Of a stretch of 64,000 nt of DNA, positions 18,197 to 27,473 are shown piece after piece. Location of the stretch: contig DRFO01000023.1 of NCBI GenBank assembly GCA_011050525.1, forward strand, positions 34,532-98,531, given 5' to 3'. The translations under genes and the position numbers were made by a program. This DNA comes from Halopseudomonas xinjiangensis (GTDB lineage Bacteria > Pseudomonadota > Gammaproteobacteria > Pseudomonadales > Pseudomonadaceae). Below the pieces are notes generated by a model. That model did not search any database and was not told where the DNA came from. It worked only from the letters and a program-made list of their open reading frames with translations. The stretch's first letter is position 1; each line of letters opens with the position of its first letter.

Positions 18197-18661
18197 TCAA
18201 CTGCCCCCGGGAAATCCGTTCTGGCGCCAGGCCTCGTAACATACCACCGCAACGGTATTGGCAAGATTCAGGCTTCTGGACCCCTCCTGCATTGGCAATC
18301 GCAAACGGTGCTCGGTTGGAAAGGCCTCACGGATATCGTCCGGCAGACCGGTGGTTTCCGAACCAAACAGCAGCACATCGTCTGGCAGGAATTTGACTTT
18401 GTGATAAGGCGTGGCGCCCTTGGTGGTAAATGCCAACAGCCTGCGATTGCCCATGGCGGCCAGAAAGGCGGAATAGTCGGGATAGCGGCTTACCCGCGCC
18501 AGGTCATGGTAGTCGAGACCCGCCCGGCGCAACTTCTTCTCCTCGAAATCGAACCCGGTCGGCTCGACAATGTGCAAATGGCACCCCGTATTGGCCGCCA
18601 GTCTGATGATATTTCCGGTGTTGGGTGCGATCTGAGGTTGGTACAGGGCGATATGAAACAT
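18197..18661 (-). CDS. trmL: tRNA (cytidine/uridine(34)-2'-O)-methyltransferase
   Basis: A 154-residue SPOUT-class methyltransferase that 2'-O-methylates the wobble nucleotide of leucine tRNAs, using S-adenosylmethionine, in the cytoplasm as a dimer. It begins [21 protein letters not shown], the family signature; [11 protein letters not shown] and the C-terminal [13 protein letters not shown] form the trefoil knot SAM site. The frame extends to a TTG at 18676, but there is no ribosome site there and the ATG at 18661 matches the family start. It converges on the ntrBC terminator. Confidence 0.94.
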   Translation of the reverse strand: MFHIALYQPQIAPNTGNIIRLAANTGCHLHIVEPTGFDFEEKKLRRAGLDYHDLARVSRYPDYSAFLAAMGNRRLLAFTTKGATPYHKVKFLPDDVLLFGSETTGLPDDIREAFPTEHRLRLPMQEGSRSLNLANTVAVVCYEAWRQNGFPGGS

Positions 18662-18780
18662 GGAAGGTTCTGCCAAGCGAATAAGGCCTGCAATCTACTA
18701 CAAAAGCCCGCGGCAACTGAAGCTCGGGCGAGCTGGCAGCTACCATCTGGCGTCAGCATTGCTGACGCCAGAGTCATAGT

Positions 18781-19758
18781 TTAGCAGACCTTGACGACGA
18801 CCTTGCCAACCGCCTTGCGGGAGCTGAGGATTTCCAGGGCGTCTTCATACTCACCGAGCGCGTAGGTCTTGGAGACCAGCGGCTTGAGCTTGCCTTCGGT
18901 GTGCCAGGCGAACAGTTGCTTGAAGTTTTCCAGATTGACCTGCGGCTCACGGGCAGCAAACGAACCCCAGAACACGCCCACGATGGACGAGCCCTTGAGC
19001 AACGCCAGATTCACCGGGAACTCCGGAATACGGCCACTGGCGAAGCCGATGACCAGCAAACGGCCCTTCCAGTTGATCGAGCGCACCGCCTGATCAAACA
19101 GATCGCCGCCTACCGGATCATAGATCACGTCGGCGCCCTTGCCGTTGGTGAGTTCCTTCACGGCGTCTTTCAAGCTGACTTCGCTGTAGTTGATCAGCTC
19201 ATCGGCGCCAGCCGCCTTGGCTACTTCCAACTTCTCTGCGCTGGAGGCTGCGGCGATAACGCGTGCGCCCATGGCCTTGCCAATCTCAACGGCAGCCAGG
19301 CCGACGCCACCCGAGGCACCCAGCACCAGCAGTGTTTCGCCGGCCTTCAGCTCGCCGCGCTGCTTCAGAGCATGCATGGACGTGCCATAGGTCATGCTGA
19401 AACCTGCCGCAGTAACGAAATCCATGTCCTCCGGCATTGGCAGCACACGCATACCGTCCACGGCAATTTTCTCGGCAAAGCTGCCAAAACCGGTCAAGGC
19501 CATTACCCGGTCGCCCGGCTTGAGATGCTTCACGCTCTCACCCACACTGGACACCACGCCCGCCGCCTCGCCACCTGGCGAAAAGGGGAACGGGGGCTTT
19601 AGCTGATACTTGCCTTCGATGATCAGCGTATCGGGAAAATTCACCCCGGCGGCATGGATGTCGATTACCACTTCGCTTTTCTTCGCCACCGGATCGGTGG
19701 TTTCTTCCAGTACCAGGCTACTCGCCGGGCCGAACTCTTTACACAATACGGCTTTCAT
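18781..19758 (-). CDS. NADPH:quinone oxidoreductase family (zinc-free MDR)
   Basis: A 325-residue medium-chain dehydrogenase/reductase. The N-terminal GroES-like domain has GVNFPDTL and PFSPGGEAAGVV; the Rossmann domain has LVLGASGGVGLAAVEIGKA (about 140-160) for NADPH. The cysteines and histidines that bind catalytic zinc in alcohol dehydrogenases are absent, placing it with quinone oxidoreductases or enoyl reductase-like members. It would reduce quinones or alpha,beta-unsaturated carbonyls in the cytoplasm. It is a single gene between trmL (same strand) and the divergent FliL-like gene. The substrate is not determined. Confidence 0.88.
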   Translation of the reverse strand: MKAVLCKEFGPASSLVLEETTDPVAKKSEVVIDIHAAGVNFPDTLIIEGKYQLKPPFPFSPGGEAAGVVSSVGESVKHLKPGDRVMALTGFGSFAEKIAVDGMRVLPMPEDMDFVTAAGFSMTYGTSMHALKQRGELKAGETLLVLGASGGVGLAAVEIGKAMGARVIAAASSAEKLEVAKAAGADELINYSEVSLKDAVKELTNGKGADVIYDPVGGDLFDQAVRSINWKGRLLVIGFASGRIPEFPVNLALLKGSSIVGVFWGSFAAREPQVNLENFKQLFAWHTEGKLKPLVSKTYALGEYEDALEILSSRKAVGKVVVKVC

Positions 19759-19920
19759 TAGTGGCTCCCTTGTTGAGTTTTCCCCAGTCTAGTCGCAACC
19801 CCGGCAAAGGGGTCAATCAACATGCCTTGGGTTGATTGCCCTACATAACATTTGCGACGTTGCCATTTGGTTTACGCAAGGCGCTCGGCTATCCTGTGCC
19901 AAACCCCAGGAGTAACCGCT

Positions 19921-20322
19921 GTGACCGTCTTGAAATCTGCCTTGTTCGCCCTGCTGCTCGTACCGGCCATGCTCTTCGCCGCCGAAGATGAAGCCCCTGC
20001 TCCCGCAGCGCAGTACATCAATCTGAAGCCGGCTTTCGTGGGCACCATCGGACCGGGCCCGAAGATTCAGTATCTCAAGGTGGACGTCGCCCTGCGTGCC
20101 AATGATCCGGCTGCAGCGCCGCGCATCGAGTACCACGACCCGCTCATACGCAATACGCTGGTGGCACTGTTCGCGCGCCAGACACCGGAAAGTCTGGCTG
20201 GGCTCGAAGGCAAGGAGCAGCTGAGAGCCGACGCCCTCGCGGCAGTAAGAGGAGTGCTTGAAGAAGAGGAAGGGCAACCCCTGGTGGACGACCTGCTGTT
20301 TACCAATCTGGTTACCCAGTAG
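19921..20322 (+). CDS. FliL-like flagellar basal body-associated family protein
   Basis: A 133-residue protein with an N-terminal hydrophobic segment (about 3-20, SALFALLLVPAMLFA) that may be a cleaved signal, followed by a FliL-like region (YINLKPAFVGTIGPGPKIQYLKVDVALRA, then DPLIRNTLVALFARQ). True FliL keeps its helix as a membrane anchor beside the flagellar motor; this smaller paralogue lies away from flagellar genes. The start is GTG 19921, with AGGAG 8 nt upstream; earlier in-frame codons from 19852 lack a ribosome site. It converges on gshA. Its role, whether motor-related or not, is open. Confidence 0.8.
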   Translation: MTVLKSALFALLLVPAMLFAAEDEAPAPAAQYINLKPAFVGTIGPGPKIQYLKVDVALRANDPAAAPRIEYHDPLIRNTLVALFARQTPESLAGLEGKEQLRADALAAVRGVLEEEEGQPLVDDLLFTNLVTQ

Positions 20323-20323
20323 C

Positions 20324-20341
20324 GGGGCTGTTGCCAGCCCC
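20324..20341. terminator. hairpin between the FliL-like gene and gshA
   Basis: GGGGCTG, loop TTGC, CAGCCCC: a perfect 7-bp stem starting 1 nt after the stop codon of the FliL-like gene, in a 29-nt convergent gap. No U-tract follows on either strand, so termination would be weak or factor-assisted. It may mainly protect 3' ends. Confidence 0.5.
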
Positions 20342-20351
20342 TGACTACGCG

Positions 20352-21932
20352 CTACTGACTGAGGTAGTTGGCCACGAAGGTGTCAAAATCCATCTCGTCG
20401 GATGCCTCCAGGGTGGCCTGTTCCACCAGCGACGCTTCCACCTGGGTACGAAACGCATTCAGGCTTTCGCTATCCAGCGGGCGGGACCTGAAGTAATCAT
20501 TGTGCAACTCGGATTGCGCCAGGGCGAAGCGGAAAAAGCTGTTGCCCTGTTGCTCCACCGCGCTGAGGACCTTGGCTGACGGGGTCAATGCCGGATCGTT
20601 CAGCTTGTTGCGCTGCAAAGAAAGGCTGTCGCTGTACGCTGTGGTCTGGTGCGTCTCGTCCAGTAATCTGGAACAGGCGCCGATATCGTTCAGCAACTCA
20701 AGCCCCCACTCGCGCAGTTGCACCGGCTCAGCGCCGCGCCCCAACTCCAGACCCGGCTCACGCCCGCGCTTGACCGCCAGCGCAAAATTGGCTGCTGCCT
20801 CATCGCAATCAGCCACGGTCAGGTCCGGGCTGTCTTCCAGGGCGCAGAACATCAGAAAGCTGTCGAGAAAGGTCGCCGTAGCCGGCTCGATCCCCAGCGG
20901 CGCGAAGGGATCGATGTCCATGCACCGCACTTCGATGTATTCAACGCCACGTTCGGCCAGCGCGTGCACCGGCTTAACGCCGCTGCGAGTGACCCGTTTG
21001 GGGCGAATCGGGCTGTAAAACTCGTTCTCAATTTGCAGCAGGTTGGTATTCAATTGCTGCCACTGTCCGTTCCCATCGTGGGTGCCCATTGCGGCGTAGG
21101 GCGCATAGGGCATGCTGATGGCTTCCTGCATGCTCGCCAGATAGTTATCCAGATGGTTATAGCAGACGTTAAGGCCGGACTGGGCGTTGTTGTTATAGCC
21201 TAGATCGCTCATGCGCAAACTGGTGGCGTACGGCAGGTACAGGGTTTTGTCGCCGAGACGCTCGAGCTTGTGATCGCGACCCTGCAAAAAGCTTGCGCAC
21301 ACGACAGGCGAGGCGCCGAATAGATACATCAACAACCAGGCATAGCGACGGAAGTTGCGAATCAACGACATGTATCGCTCGGACTGGTAATCCTGAGCTG
21401 TCTGGCGATCCCCTGCATGTTCCTGTAGCACCGCCCAAAGCTGCGGAGGCAGCGAGAAATTGTAATGAATACCGGCAATGCACTGCATGGCTTTGCCGTA
21501 GCGGATAGCCAAGCCCCGGCGATAGATATGCTTGAGCATGCCGATGTTCGAGGTGCCGTACCAGCCGATAGGGATGTCGACATCCTTTGCTGGCAGCAGA
21601 CAGGGCATGGACTCGGTCCACAACCTTTCGTCGCCCAGTTGGCTGTAGGTAAACCGGTGAATCCGGTCAAGGCTATCGAACAACCCCTCAAGACTGGCGC
21701 TGACCGGAGTGATCAACTCGATCAACGCCTCGGAATAGTCAGTAGTGATGGTCGGATGGGTGAGTGCAGAACCCAATGCCAGGGGATGCGGAGTGCTGGC
21801 AAGAGCGCCGCTGGCGTTGATCCGCAGGCTCTCCTTTTCAATGCCGTGCATGCAGCCGAGCAGGCGCTCGCGATGTGCGGACTGGTCAAGCAGCTGGAGG
21901 TGTTCACTTAGCTTAGGTGACAAGGCTGTCAC
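20352..21932 (-). CDS. gshA: glutamate-cysteine ligase
   Basis: A 526-residue gamma-glutamylcysteine synthetase of the proteobacterial GshA class (about 520 residues), the ATP-dependent first and rate-limiting step of glutathione synthesis. Family landmarks are the N-terminal GIEKESLRIN (ATP/metal site), TDYSEALIELITP, WYGTSNIG, HYNFSLPP and the central EVRCMDIDPFAP loop. It is cytoplasmic. It forms a minus-strand cluster tex-thioesterase-gshA (56 nt from the thioesterase). gshB, the second step, is at 39.5 kb in this window, in a separate operon. Confidence 0.97.
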   Translation of the reverse strand: MTALSPKLSEHLQLLDQSAHRERLLGCMHGIEKESLRINASGALASTPHPLALGSALTHPTITTDYSEALIELITPVSASLEGLFDSLDRIHRFTYSQLGDERLWTESMPCLLPAKDVDIPIGWYGTSNIGMLKHIYRRGLAIRYGKAMQCIAGIHYNFSLPPQLWAVLQEHAGDRQTAQDYQSERYMSLIRNFRRYAWLLMYLFGASPVVCASFLQGRDHKLERLGDKTLYLPYATSLRMSDLGYNNNAQSGLNVCYNHLDNYLASMQEAISMPYAPYAAMGTHDGNGQWQQLNTNLLQIENEFYSPIRPKRVTRSGVKPVHALAERGVEYIEVRCMDIDPFAPLGIEPATATFLDSFLMFCALEDSPDLTVADCDEAAANFALAVKRGREPGLELGRGAEPVQLREWGLELLNDIGACSRLLDETHQTTAYSDSLSLQRNKLNDPALTPSAKVLSAVEQQGNSFFRFALAQSELHNDYFRSRPLDSESLNAFRTQVEASLVEQATLEASDEMDFDTFVANYLSQ

Positions 21933-21988
21933 TCCTTAGGGCATTGGAGCCGGGCCACACGCGCCGGACATGATCATTATAGAAGCCA

Positions 21989-22390
21989 TCAGATTCGTGC
22001 AAAGGTGCCCAGGCTTTTGGCTACCAGAGCACCGTCCTGCCACACCTCGCCATCCACCACAACGGTGCGGGTTCCGGCATGTACGACCTTGCCAGTACAT
22101 TCCAGTTCGCCTCCGGTTACCGCGCGAGTGTAGTTGATCTTGCACTCGATCGTGGCGGTGCTCTCGTGGGGCAACAACACGCTGAACGCGGCTGCGCCCA
22201 TTGCCGAATCCAGCAATGAGAAAATCACGCCCCCATGCACCCGGTCGGTGGAATTGAAATGATCTGCGCGGATGGCAAGACGCAAAACGCAGACGCCCGC
22301 CTCAAGGGTGTGGAACTGAAGTCCCAACAACTGTGTAAAAGGGCTCAGGCGATTCTTTATCGCGTCTATCAGTGCGGGATGTTGGCTCAT
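21989..22390 (-). CDS. PaaI/YbgC-like hotdog-fold thioesterase
   Basis: A 133-residue hotdog-fold protein of the PaaI family. The core HGGVIFSLLDSAMGAAAFSV (about residues 53-72) is the central hotdog helix region, and the C-terminal strands KINYTRAVTGGELECTGKVVHAGTRTVVVDGEVW complete the fold. Members hydrolyse acyl- or aryl-CoA thioesters in the cytoplasm as dimers or tetramers. It starts 2 nt after the tex stop codon, so the two are certainly cotranscribed. The substrate is unknown. Confidence 0.87.
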   Translation of the reverse strand: MSQHPALIDAIKNRLSPFTQLLGLQFHTLEAGVCVLRLAIRADHFNSTDRVHGGVIFSLLDSAMGAAAFSVLLPHESTATIECKINYTRAVTGGELECTGKVVHAGTRTVVVDGEVWQDGALVAKSLGTFARI

Positions 22391-22392
22391 GA

Positions 22393-24726
22393 TCAGCGCT
22401 TCTTCAGATTCTTGGCGTTCGCAAACAGGTTGGCAAAGGTACCACCGGCTTCAGGCTGAGCACTACCTTTGGCCGGCTGGGGACGGCTCTGAGACCTGGA
22501 TTTGGCTCGATCAGCCTGAGTCGGTGCCGCGCGGGATGCGTCCGCCGCAGGGACCTCCTCATCCATGCGCATCGTGAGGCTGATGCGCTGCCGCGCAGCG
22601 TCCACCTCCAGCACCTTGACCTTGACGATATCACCGGCCTTGACCACCTCACGTGGATCTTTGACGAACTGGTGCGACAGCATGGAAATATGTACCAATC
22701 CATCCTGATGCACGCCTATATCAATGAAGGCGCCAAAGTTTGCCACGTTGCTCACCACGCCTTCCAACACCATCCCCGGCACCAGGTCGCTGAGCTTCTC
22801 AACCCCCTCCTGGAACGCCGCCGCCTTGAATTCTGGACGCGGATCACGGCCGGGCTTATCCAGCTCCTTGAGAATATCGGTGATGGTGGGAACACCGAAG
22901 TGCTCGTCGGTAAACTTGGCCGGATCGACCTTGCGCAGGAAACTGGAGTCGCCGATCAGACTGCGTATATCCCGACCGGTTTCAGACGCGATACGTTCGA
23001 CCAGAGGGTAGGCCTCGGGATGTACTCCGGAGGCGTCCAGGGGATTATCGCCGACCATTACCCGCAGAAACCCGGCGGCCTGCTCGAAGGTCTTGTCACC
23101 GAGCCTGGATACCTTCATCAGCTCCTTGCGGCTTTTGAACGCGCCATGTGCGTCCCGATAATCAACGATATTCTGCGCAATAGCTGGATTCAGGCCCGAT
23201 ATCCGGGTCAGCAGAGGCATCGATGCGGTATTCAGATCCACACCCACTGCGTTCACACAATCCTCCACTACGGCATTGAGGCTACGCGCCAGTTTTACCT
23301 GTGAAACGTCATGCTGATACTGACCCACACCAATGGATTTGGGCTCGATCTTGACCAGCTCGGCCAACGGATCCTGTAGCCGACGTGCGATAGACACCGC
23401 GCCACGATAGGTCACGTCGAGATCCGGAAACTCCTTGGCTGCCAGCTCCGATGCGGAGTATACAGAGGCCCCGGCTTCGGAGACGGTAATCTTCTGCATA
23501 GCCAGTTGTGGGCACTGTTTCAGCAGGTCGGCGGCCAGCCTGTCGCTCTCCCGCGACGCGGTGCCGTTGCCGATGGCTATCAGGTTGACCTGGTGCTTGT
23601 TACACAAAGCTGCGAGTACCGCGAGCGACGAGTCCCACTGGTTGCGTGGCGCGTGTGGGAAAATGGTAGCCGTATCTACCAATTTGCCGGTGGCGTCCAC
23701 TACCGCCAGTTTGACGCCGGTGCGCAGACCTGGATCCATTGCCAACGTCACGCGCGGGCCAGCCGGCGCAGAGAGCAGCAGGTCTTTGAGATTGCTGGCA
23801 AAAACCCGGATCGCCTCGTCTTCTGCCGCCTCTCGCAAGTCCCCCAGCAACTCGGTTTCAAGATGCCCCAGCAACTTGACTCGCCAGGTCCAGCGCACCA
23901 CTTCGGCCAACCACTTATCCGCCGGCTGGCCGGTCTCTTTAATGCCTACCGCCTCGGCGATCATCCCTTCGCAAGGGTGCGTCGCGCTGGCCGGAGCGTC
24001 TGGATCGCCAAGTTGCAGGGCAATGCTCAAAATGCCTTCGTTACGCCCGCGCAGAATGGCCAGCGCCCGGTGGGACGGCACGTTGCGCAACGCTTCGTCA
24101 TAATCGAAATAATCGCGGAATTTGGCGCCGTCCTGCTCCTTTCCGGCAACCAGGCGCGATACAACGCGCCCATCCTGGCGCAGCGCCTGACGCAGACGCT
24201 CCAGCAGATCGGCATCCTCGCTGAAACGCTCCATGAGGATGTACTTGGCACCATCCAGCGCGGCTTTGCTATCAGCTATTCCCTTGTCAGGATCGACAAA
24301 ACCGGCCGCCAGTTGCTCCGGCATCAGACTCGGGTCGCTGTATAACTCGTCCGCCAGGGGACCCAGGCCGGCTTCCAGCGCGATCTGGCCTTTGGTTCTG
24401 CGTTTTTGCTTGTAGGGCAGATAAAGATCTTCCAGCCGGGTCTTGGTATCGGCGCCGCGAATATCGCGCTCCAGTTCCGGCGTCATCTTGCCCTGCTCGT
24501 TGATACTGGCGAGGATACTCATCCGCCGATCCTCCAGTTCGCGCAGATAGCGCAAACGCTCTTCCAGATAGCGTAACTGGGTATCATCAAGGCTGCCGGT
24601 GACTTCCTTACGGTAGCGGGCGATAAAGGGCACGCTGGCGCCTTCATCCAGAAGACTGACGGTAGCCGTGACCTGCTCAGGGCGAACCGCCAGTTCGCGG
24701 GCTATACGGGAGGCAATACTTTCCAT
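22393..24726 (-). CDS. tex: Tex RNA-binding transcription accessory protein
   Basis: A 777-residue protein with the full Tex architecture: N-terminal helical region (1-200), a YqgF/RNase H-like domain (about 325-460, [23 protein letters not shown]), helix-hairpin-helix repeats (about 490-560, [17 protein letters not shown]) and an S1 RNA-binding domain (about 645-715, [26 protein letters not shown]). The tail after the S1 domain is basic and low-complexity. Tex associates with transcription and RNA, and affects toxin and stress gene expression in several bacteria. It heads the tex-thioesterase-gshA cluster. Confidence 0.96.
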   Translation of the reverse strand: MESIASRIARELAVRPEQVTATVSLLDEGASVPFIARYRKEVTGSLDDTQLRYLEERLRYLRELEDRRMSILASINEQGKMTPELERDIRGADTKTRLEDLYLPYKQKRRTKGQIALEAGLGPLADELYSDPSLMPEQLAAGFVDPDKGIADSKAALDGAKYILMERFSEDADLLERLRQALRQDGRVVSRLVAGKEQDGAKFRDYFDYDEALRNVPSHRALAILRGRNEGILSIALQLGDPDAPASATHPCEGMIAEAVGIKETGQPADKWLAEVVRWTWRVKLLGHLETELLGDLREAAEDEAIRVFASNLKDLLLSAPAGPRVTLAMDPGLRTGVKLAVVDATGKLVDTATIFPHAPRNQWDSSLAVLAALCNKHQVNLIAIGNGTASRESDRLAADLLKQCPQLAMQKITVSEAGASVYSASELAAKEFPDLDVTYRGAVSIARRLQDPLAELVKIEPKSIGVGQYQHDVSQVKLARSLNAVVEDCVNAVGVDLNTASMPLLTRISGLNPAIAQNIVDYRDAHGAFKSRKELMKVSRLGDKTFEQAAGFLRVMVGDNPLDASGVHPEAYPLVERIASETGRDIRSLIGDSSFLRKVDPAKFTDEHFGVPTITDILKELDKPGRDPRPEFKAAAFQEGVEKLSDLVPGMVLEGVVSNVANFGAFIDIGVHQDGLVHISMLSHQFVKDPREVVKAGDIVKVKVLEVDAARQRISLTMRMDEEVPAADASRAAPTQADRAKSRSQSRPQPAKGSAQPEAGGTFANLFANAKNLKKR

Positions 24727-24924
24727 GGTCAGAAATCCAGGTCGGCTTCAACAAGCCGCGAAGTATAACCGAGTACTCAAACAAGTTAACCAACACGACG
24801 ACTTGACCGACGCCGATCTGTCGAGGAAATTACCGGTACAAAAGAAACCTCTTGTAACAATGGCCAAACTACAAAACTACCCGCATCGGCCACAATGTCG
24901 TCACACGGCAAAAGGTGAAAACGC

Positions 24925-25641
24925 ATGAGCAGCGAAGGCGAAAAAATTCTGATTGTCGATGACGATGTCAGACTACGACGACTGTTGGAGCGCTTCCTGA
25001 CCGAGCAGGGTTACCGCGTCAGGGCGGTTGAGAATACCGAACAGATGGACCGGTTACTCGCCCGTGAGCTCTATTCCCTCATTGTCCTGGATCTGATGCT
25101 GCCGGGCGAAGACGGCATGACCGCCTGCAAACGCCTGCGTGATCAGGAAAACCGCACACCCATTATCATGCTCACCGCCAAAGGCGACGAGACCAGCCGC
25201 ATTCAGGGTCTGGAAATGGGGGCAGATGATTATCTGCCCAAACCGTTCAATCCGCGTGAACTGGTAGCCCGCATCAAGGCCGTGCTGCGGCGCCAGACCC
25301 CGCAGGTTCCGGGCGCTCCGAGTTCCGAAGACGATCAGGTGACCTTCGGCGATTTCATATTGAGCCTGGCCACCCGTGAGCTAAAGCGCGGCGACGAAGT
25401 GCATATGCTGACAACGGGGGAGTTCGCGGTACTCAAGGCCCTGGTGCAACATCCACGCGAGCCGCTGACCCGTGACAAGCTGATGCAGCTGGCGCGCGGA
25501 CGGGAATGGGACGCGCTCGAGCGTTCAATCGATGTGCAGATTTCCAGACTCCGGCGGATGCTCGAACCCGATCCGTCCAAGCCTCGTTATATTCAGACTG
25601 TCTGGGGTGTCGGCTACGTGTTCGTGCCGGACGGAAAGTGA
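24925..25641 (+). CDS. ompR: two-component response regulator OmpR
   Basis: A 238-residue OmpR/PhoB-family regulator. Receiver domain (1-125) with the acidic pair DDD, phosphoacceptor in IVLDLMLPGEDG, and conserved Lys in LPKPFNPRELVARI; C-terminal winged helix (about 140-238) with RSIDVQISRLRRMLEPD and the RYIQTVWGVGYVFVPDG end. It is phosphorylated by EnvZ and regulates porins and osmotic or envelope genes. The stop overlaps the envZ start (GTGA at 25638-25641). Confidence 0.95.
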   Translation: MSSEGEKILIVDDDVRLRRLLERFLTEQGYRVRAVENTEQMDRLLARELYSLIVLDLMLPGEDGMTACKRLRDQENRTPIIMLTAKGDETSRIQGLEMGADDYLPKPFNPRELVARIKAVLRRQTPQVPGAPSSEDDQVTFGDFILSLATRELKRGDEVHMLTTGEFAVLKALVQHPREPLTRDKLMQLARGREWDALERSIDVQISRLRRMLEPDPSKPRYIQTVWGVGYVFVPDGK

Positions 25642-26945
25642 AAGGTGGGCCGGGCTGGCACCCTTTACTGCCCAGAAGCTTTTTTGCCCGGACCATTTTA
25701 CTGGTACTTGTAGTCACGCTTTTTTCCAAGCTGTTGACCATGCTCTATCTGCTGAGCAACGAAGACTTGCTGGTGGACCGGCAATACAGCCATGGTACGG
25801 CGATGCTGGTCAGGTCCTACTGGACCAGCGATCCGATAACCCGCGCCGATATCGAAGAAATGACCGGCATGGTGATGGTTCCCCACGAAGACGTGCCTCG
25901 CGGTGAAGTGCATTGGCCCTATTCCGGGGTCTTTACCAGCCAACTTCGGGACGAACTGGGCGATCGTACCCAGGTTAGAGTGCGCATCCAGGGCCAGCCC
26001 TCGATCTGGATCCACCAGCCCAGTTATGGCGATGAATGGCTTCAGGTTCCGCTGCACGCTCACCCGCTACGCGGGCAGCGCGTCTGGATGGTTGTCACCT
26101 GGCTGGTGCTCATCGGCATGTTGTCGACAGCTGCTGCCTGGATCTTCGTGCGCCAGTTGAATCGCCCGTTGAAAATTCTGGAACTGGCCGCCCGACGGGT
26201 CGGACAGGGTCAAAGCATTCGCTTGCTCGACACAGGCGGACCAGCCGAGATTGCCGAGGTGTACCGCGCTTTCAACCAGATGGCTCAGGATGTCGAGCAG
26301 GCAAACCGTGACCGCTCGCTACTGCTCGCAGGGGTCTCCCATGATCTGCGAACTCCGCTCACGCGGATGCGTCTGTCTACGGAGCTGTTGTCCAGCGCCG
26401 AGCCTGAACTCACTGACGGCATGATCCGCGATATCGAAGACATGGACGCGATTCTCGACCAGTTCATGGCCTTCATTCGGGACGGCAGCGCCGAACTCTG
26501 CGAGCCCGAAGACATTAACGAACTGATCCGTGAGGTAATCGCGCCACTGAATACTGGCGAGGAAAAGGTACGCCTGTGTCTCGAGCCGGTACCGGCGTTG
26601 CCATTGCGGCGGCTGTCGATCAAGCGCGTCATGACCAACCTGATAGAAAACGCGCTCAATCACGGCGGTTCAGGCGTCGAGATATGCACTTATGTGAGCC
26701 GAACTGCTGCGCAATCCTATCTGGTGGTCGCGGTGCTGGACAGGGGGCCAGGCATAGATCCGACAGAATGCGAGGCGCTGTTTACGCCGTTCACCCGGGG
26801 AGACCGGGCGCGCTCGACCAAGGGAACCGGGCTTGGCCTGGCCATCGTGAAGCGGATTGCTGATAGCCACGGCGCTACCGTACAACTGTTGAATCGCAGC
26901 GGTGGCGGAACCGAAGCCCGACTGAGCTTTCCCGTCCCCAGCTAG
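25638..26945 (+). CDS. envZ: osmosensor histidine kinase EnvZ
   Basis: A 435-residue inner-membrane kinase. Transmembrane 1 (about 15-40), a periplasmic domain of about 110 residues, transmembrane 2 (about 151-172), a HAMP domain (about 172-225), H-box GVSHDLRTPLTRMRLS (about residue 240), N-box NLIENALNHG, and DRGPGIDP and GTGLGLAIV lid motifs. It phosphorylates and dephosphorylates OmpR. The reading frame is open far upstream inside ompR, but the GTG at 25638 that overlaps the ompR stop gives a protein of the normal family length and start. Confidence 0.93.
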   Translation: MKGGPGWHPLLPRSFFARTILLVLVVTLFSKLLTMLYLLSNEDLLVDRQYSHGTAMLVRSYWTSDPITRADIEEMTGMVMVPHEDVPRGEVHWPYSGVFTSQLRDELGDRTQVRVRIQGQPSIWIHQPSYGDEWLQVPLHAHPLRGQRVWMVVTWLVLIGMLSTAAAWIFVRQLNRPLKILELAARRVGQGQSIRLLDTGGPAEIAEVYRAFNQMAQDVEQANRDRSLLLAGVSHDLRTPLTRMRLSTELLSSAEPELTDGMIRDIEDMDAILDQFMAFIRDGSAELCEPEDINELIREVIAPLNTGEEKVRLCLEPVPALPLRRLSIKRVMTNLIENALNHGGSGVEICTYVSRTAAQSYLVVAVLDRGPGIDPTECEALFTPFTRGDRARSTKGTGLGLAIVKRIADSHGATVQLLNRSGGGTEARLSFPVPS

Positions 26946-26969
26946 GCGGTCTGGTCCTTTGCGTCTAGT

Positions 26970-27440
26970 CTAACCGCGCAGGACGCCCGCCTCGCTTAGA
27001 GCCTTTTCCATAGCGAGGAGATCGGGAATGAGCAGGACTTCCGACCCACCAGCCAATGTTACGGGCTGGGTGATAAAGAGGCTGGCCTCACCGGCTGGTT
27101 CGATCTCGCCGCGGATAACCTTGCGGGAACGCGGTATGCTCCAGACGCGCAAGCCGATGAAATTGAGACCGGGGCGTCCACCCAGGGCATTTAGCACCAA
27201 TGTGCGGGGCTGAATGGTCGCACTCAGGGTTGGCGTTTGCCCCAGCAGTCGCTCTGGGTCGATCAGCGGCACCTTCTGGTCACGCCATGTAGCCCAACCG
27301 AGAAACCAGTCCGGTCCCTGGGTGGCCGGCTGGCTGAGTCGATAGCCAACCAGCTCTGCAACGGCCACGTTAGGCAATAACAACGGCTGCCCGGCCAGAG
27401 GGACGATGAGGCCATTCAAGCTTTCCAGTGCATCTGACAT
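26970..27440 (-). CDS. chpC: Pil-Chp CheW-like adaptor ChpC
   Basis: A 156-residue protein with a single CheW-like SH3-type fold (IVPLAGQPLLLPNVAVAELVGYR, then WATWRDQKVPLIDPERLLG, and a C-terminal VLLIPDLLAMEKAL). In Pseudomonas, ChpC is the second coupling protein of the Pil-Chp array, thought to connect chemoreceptors other than PilJ to ChpA. It is the last gene of the pilG-chpC run here; the next gene, envZ, converges from the other side, and no chpD or chpE homologue follows. Confidence 0.88.
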   Translation of the reverse strand: MSDALESLNGLIVPLAGQPLLLPNVAVAELVGYRLSQPATQGPDWFLGWATWRDQKVPLIDPERLLGQTPTLSATIQPRTLVLNALGGRPGLNFIGLRVWSIPRSRKVIRGEIEPAGEASLFITQPVTLAGGSEVLLIPDLLAMEKALSEAGVLRG

Positions 27441-27473
27441 ACCACTACGTCCTCTCGTGTAGACCCGGAAGCG

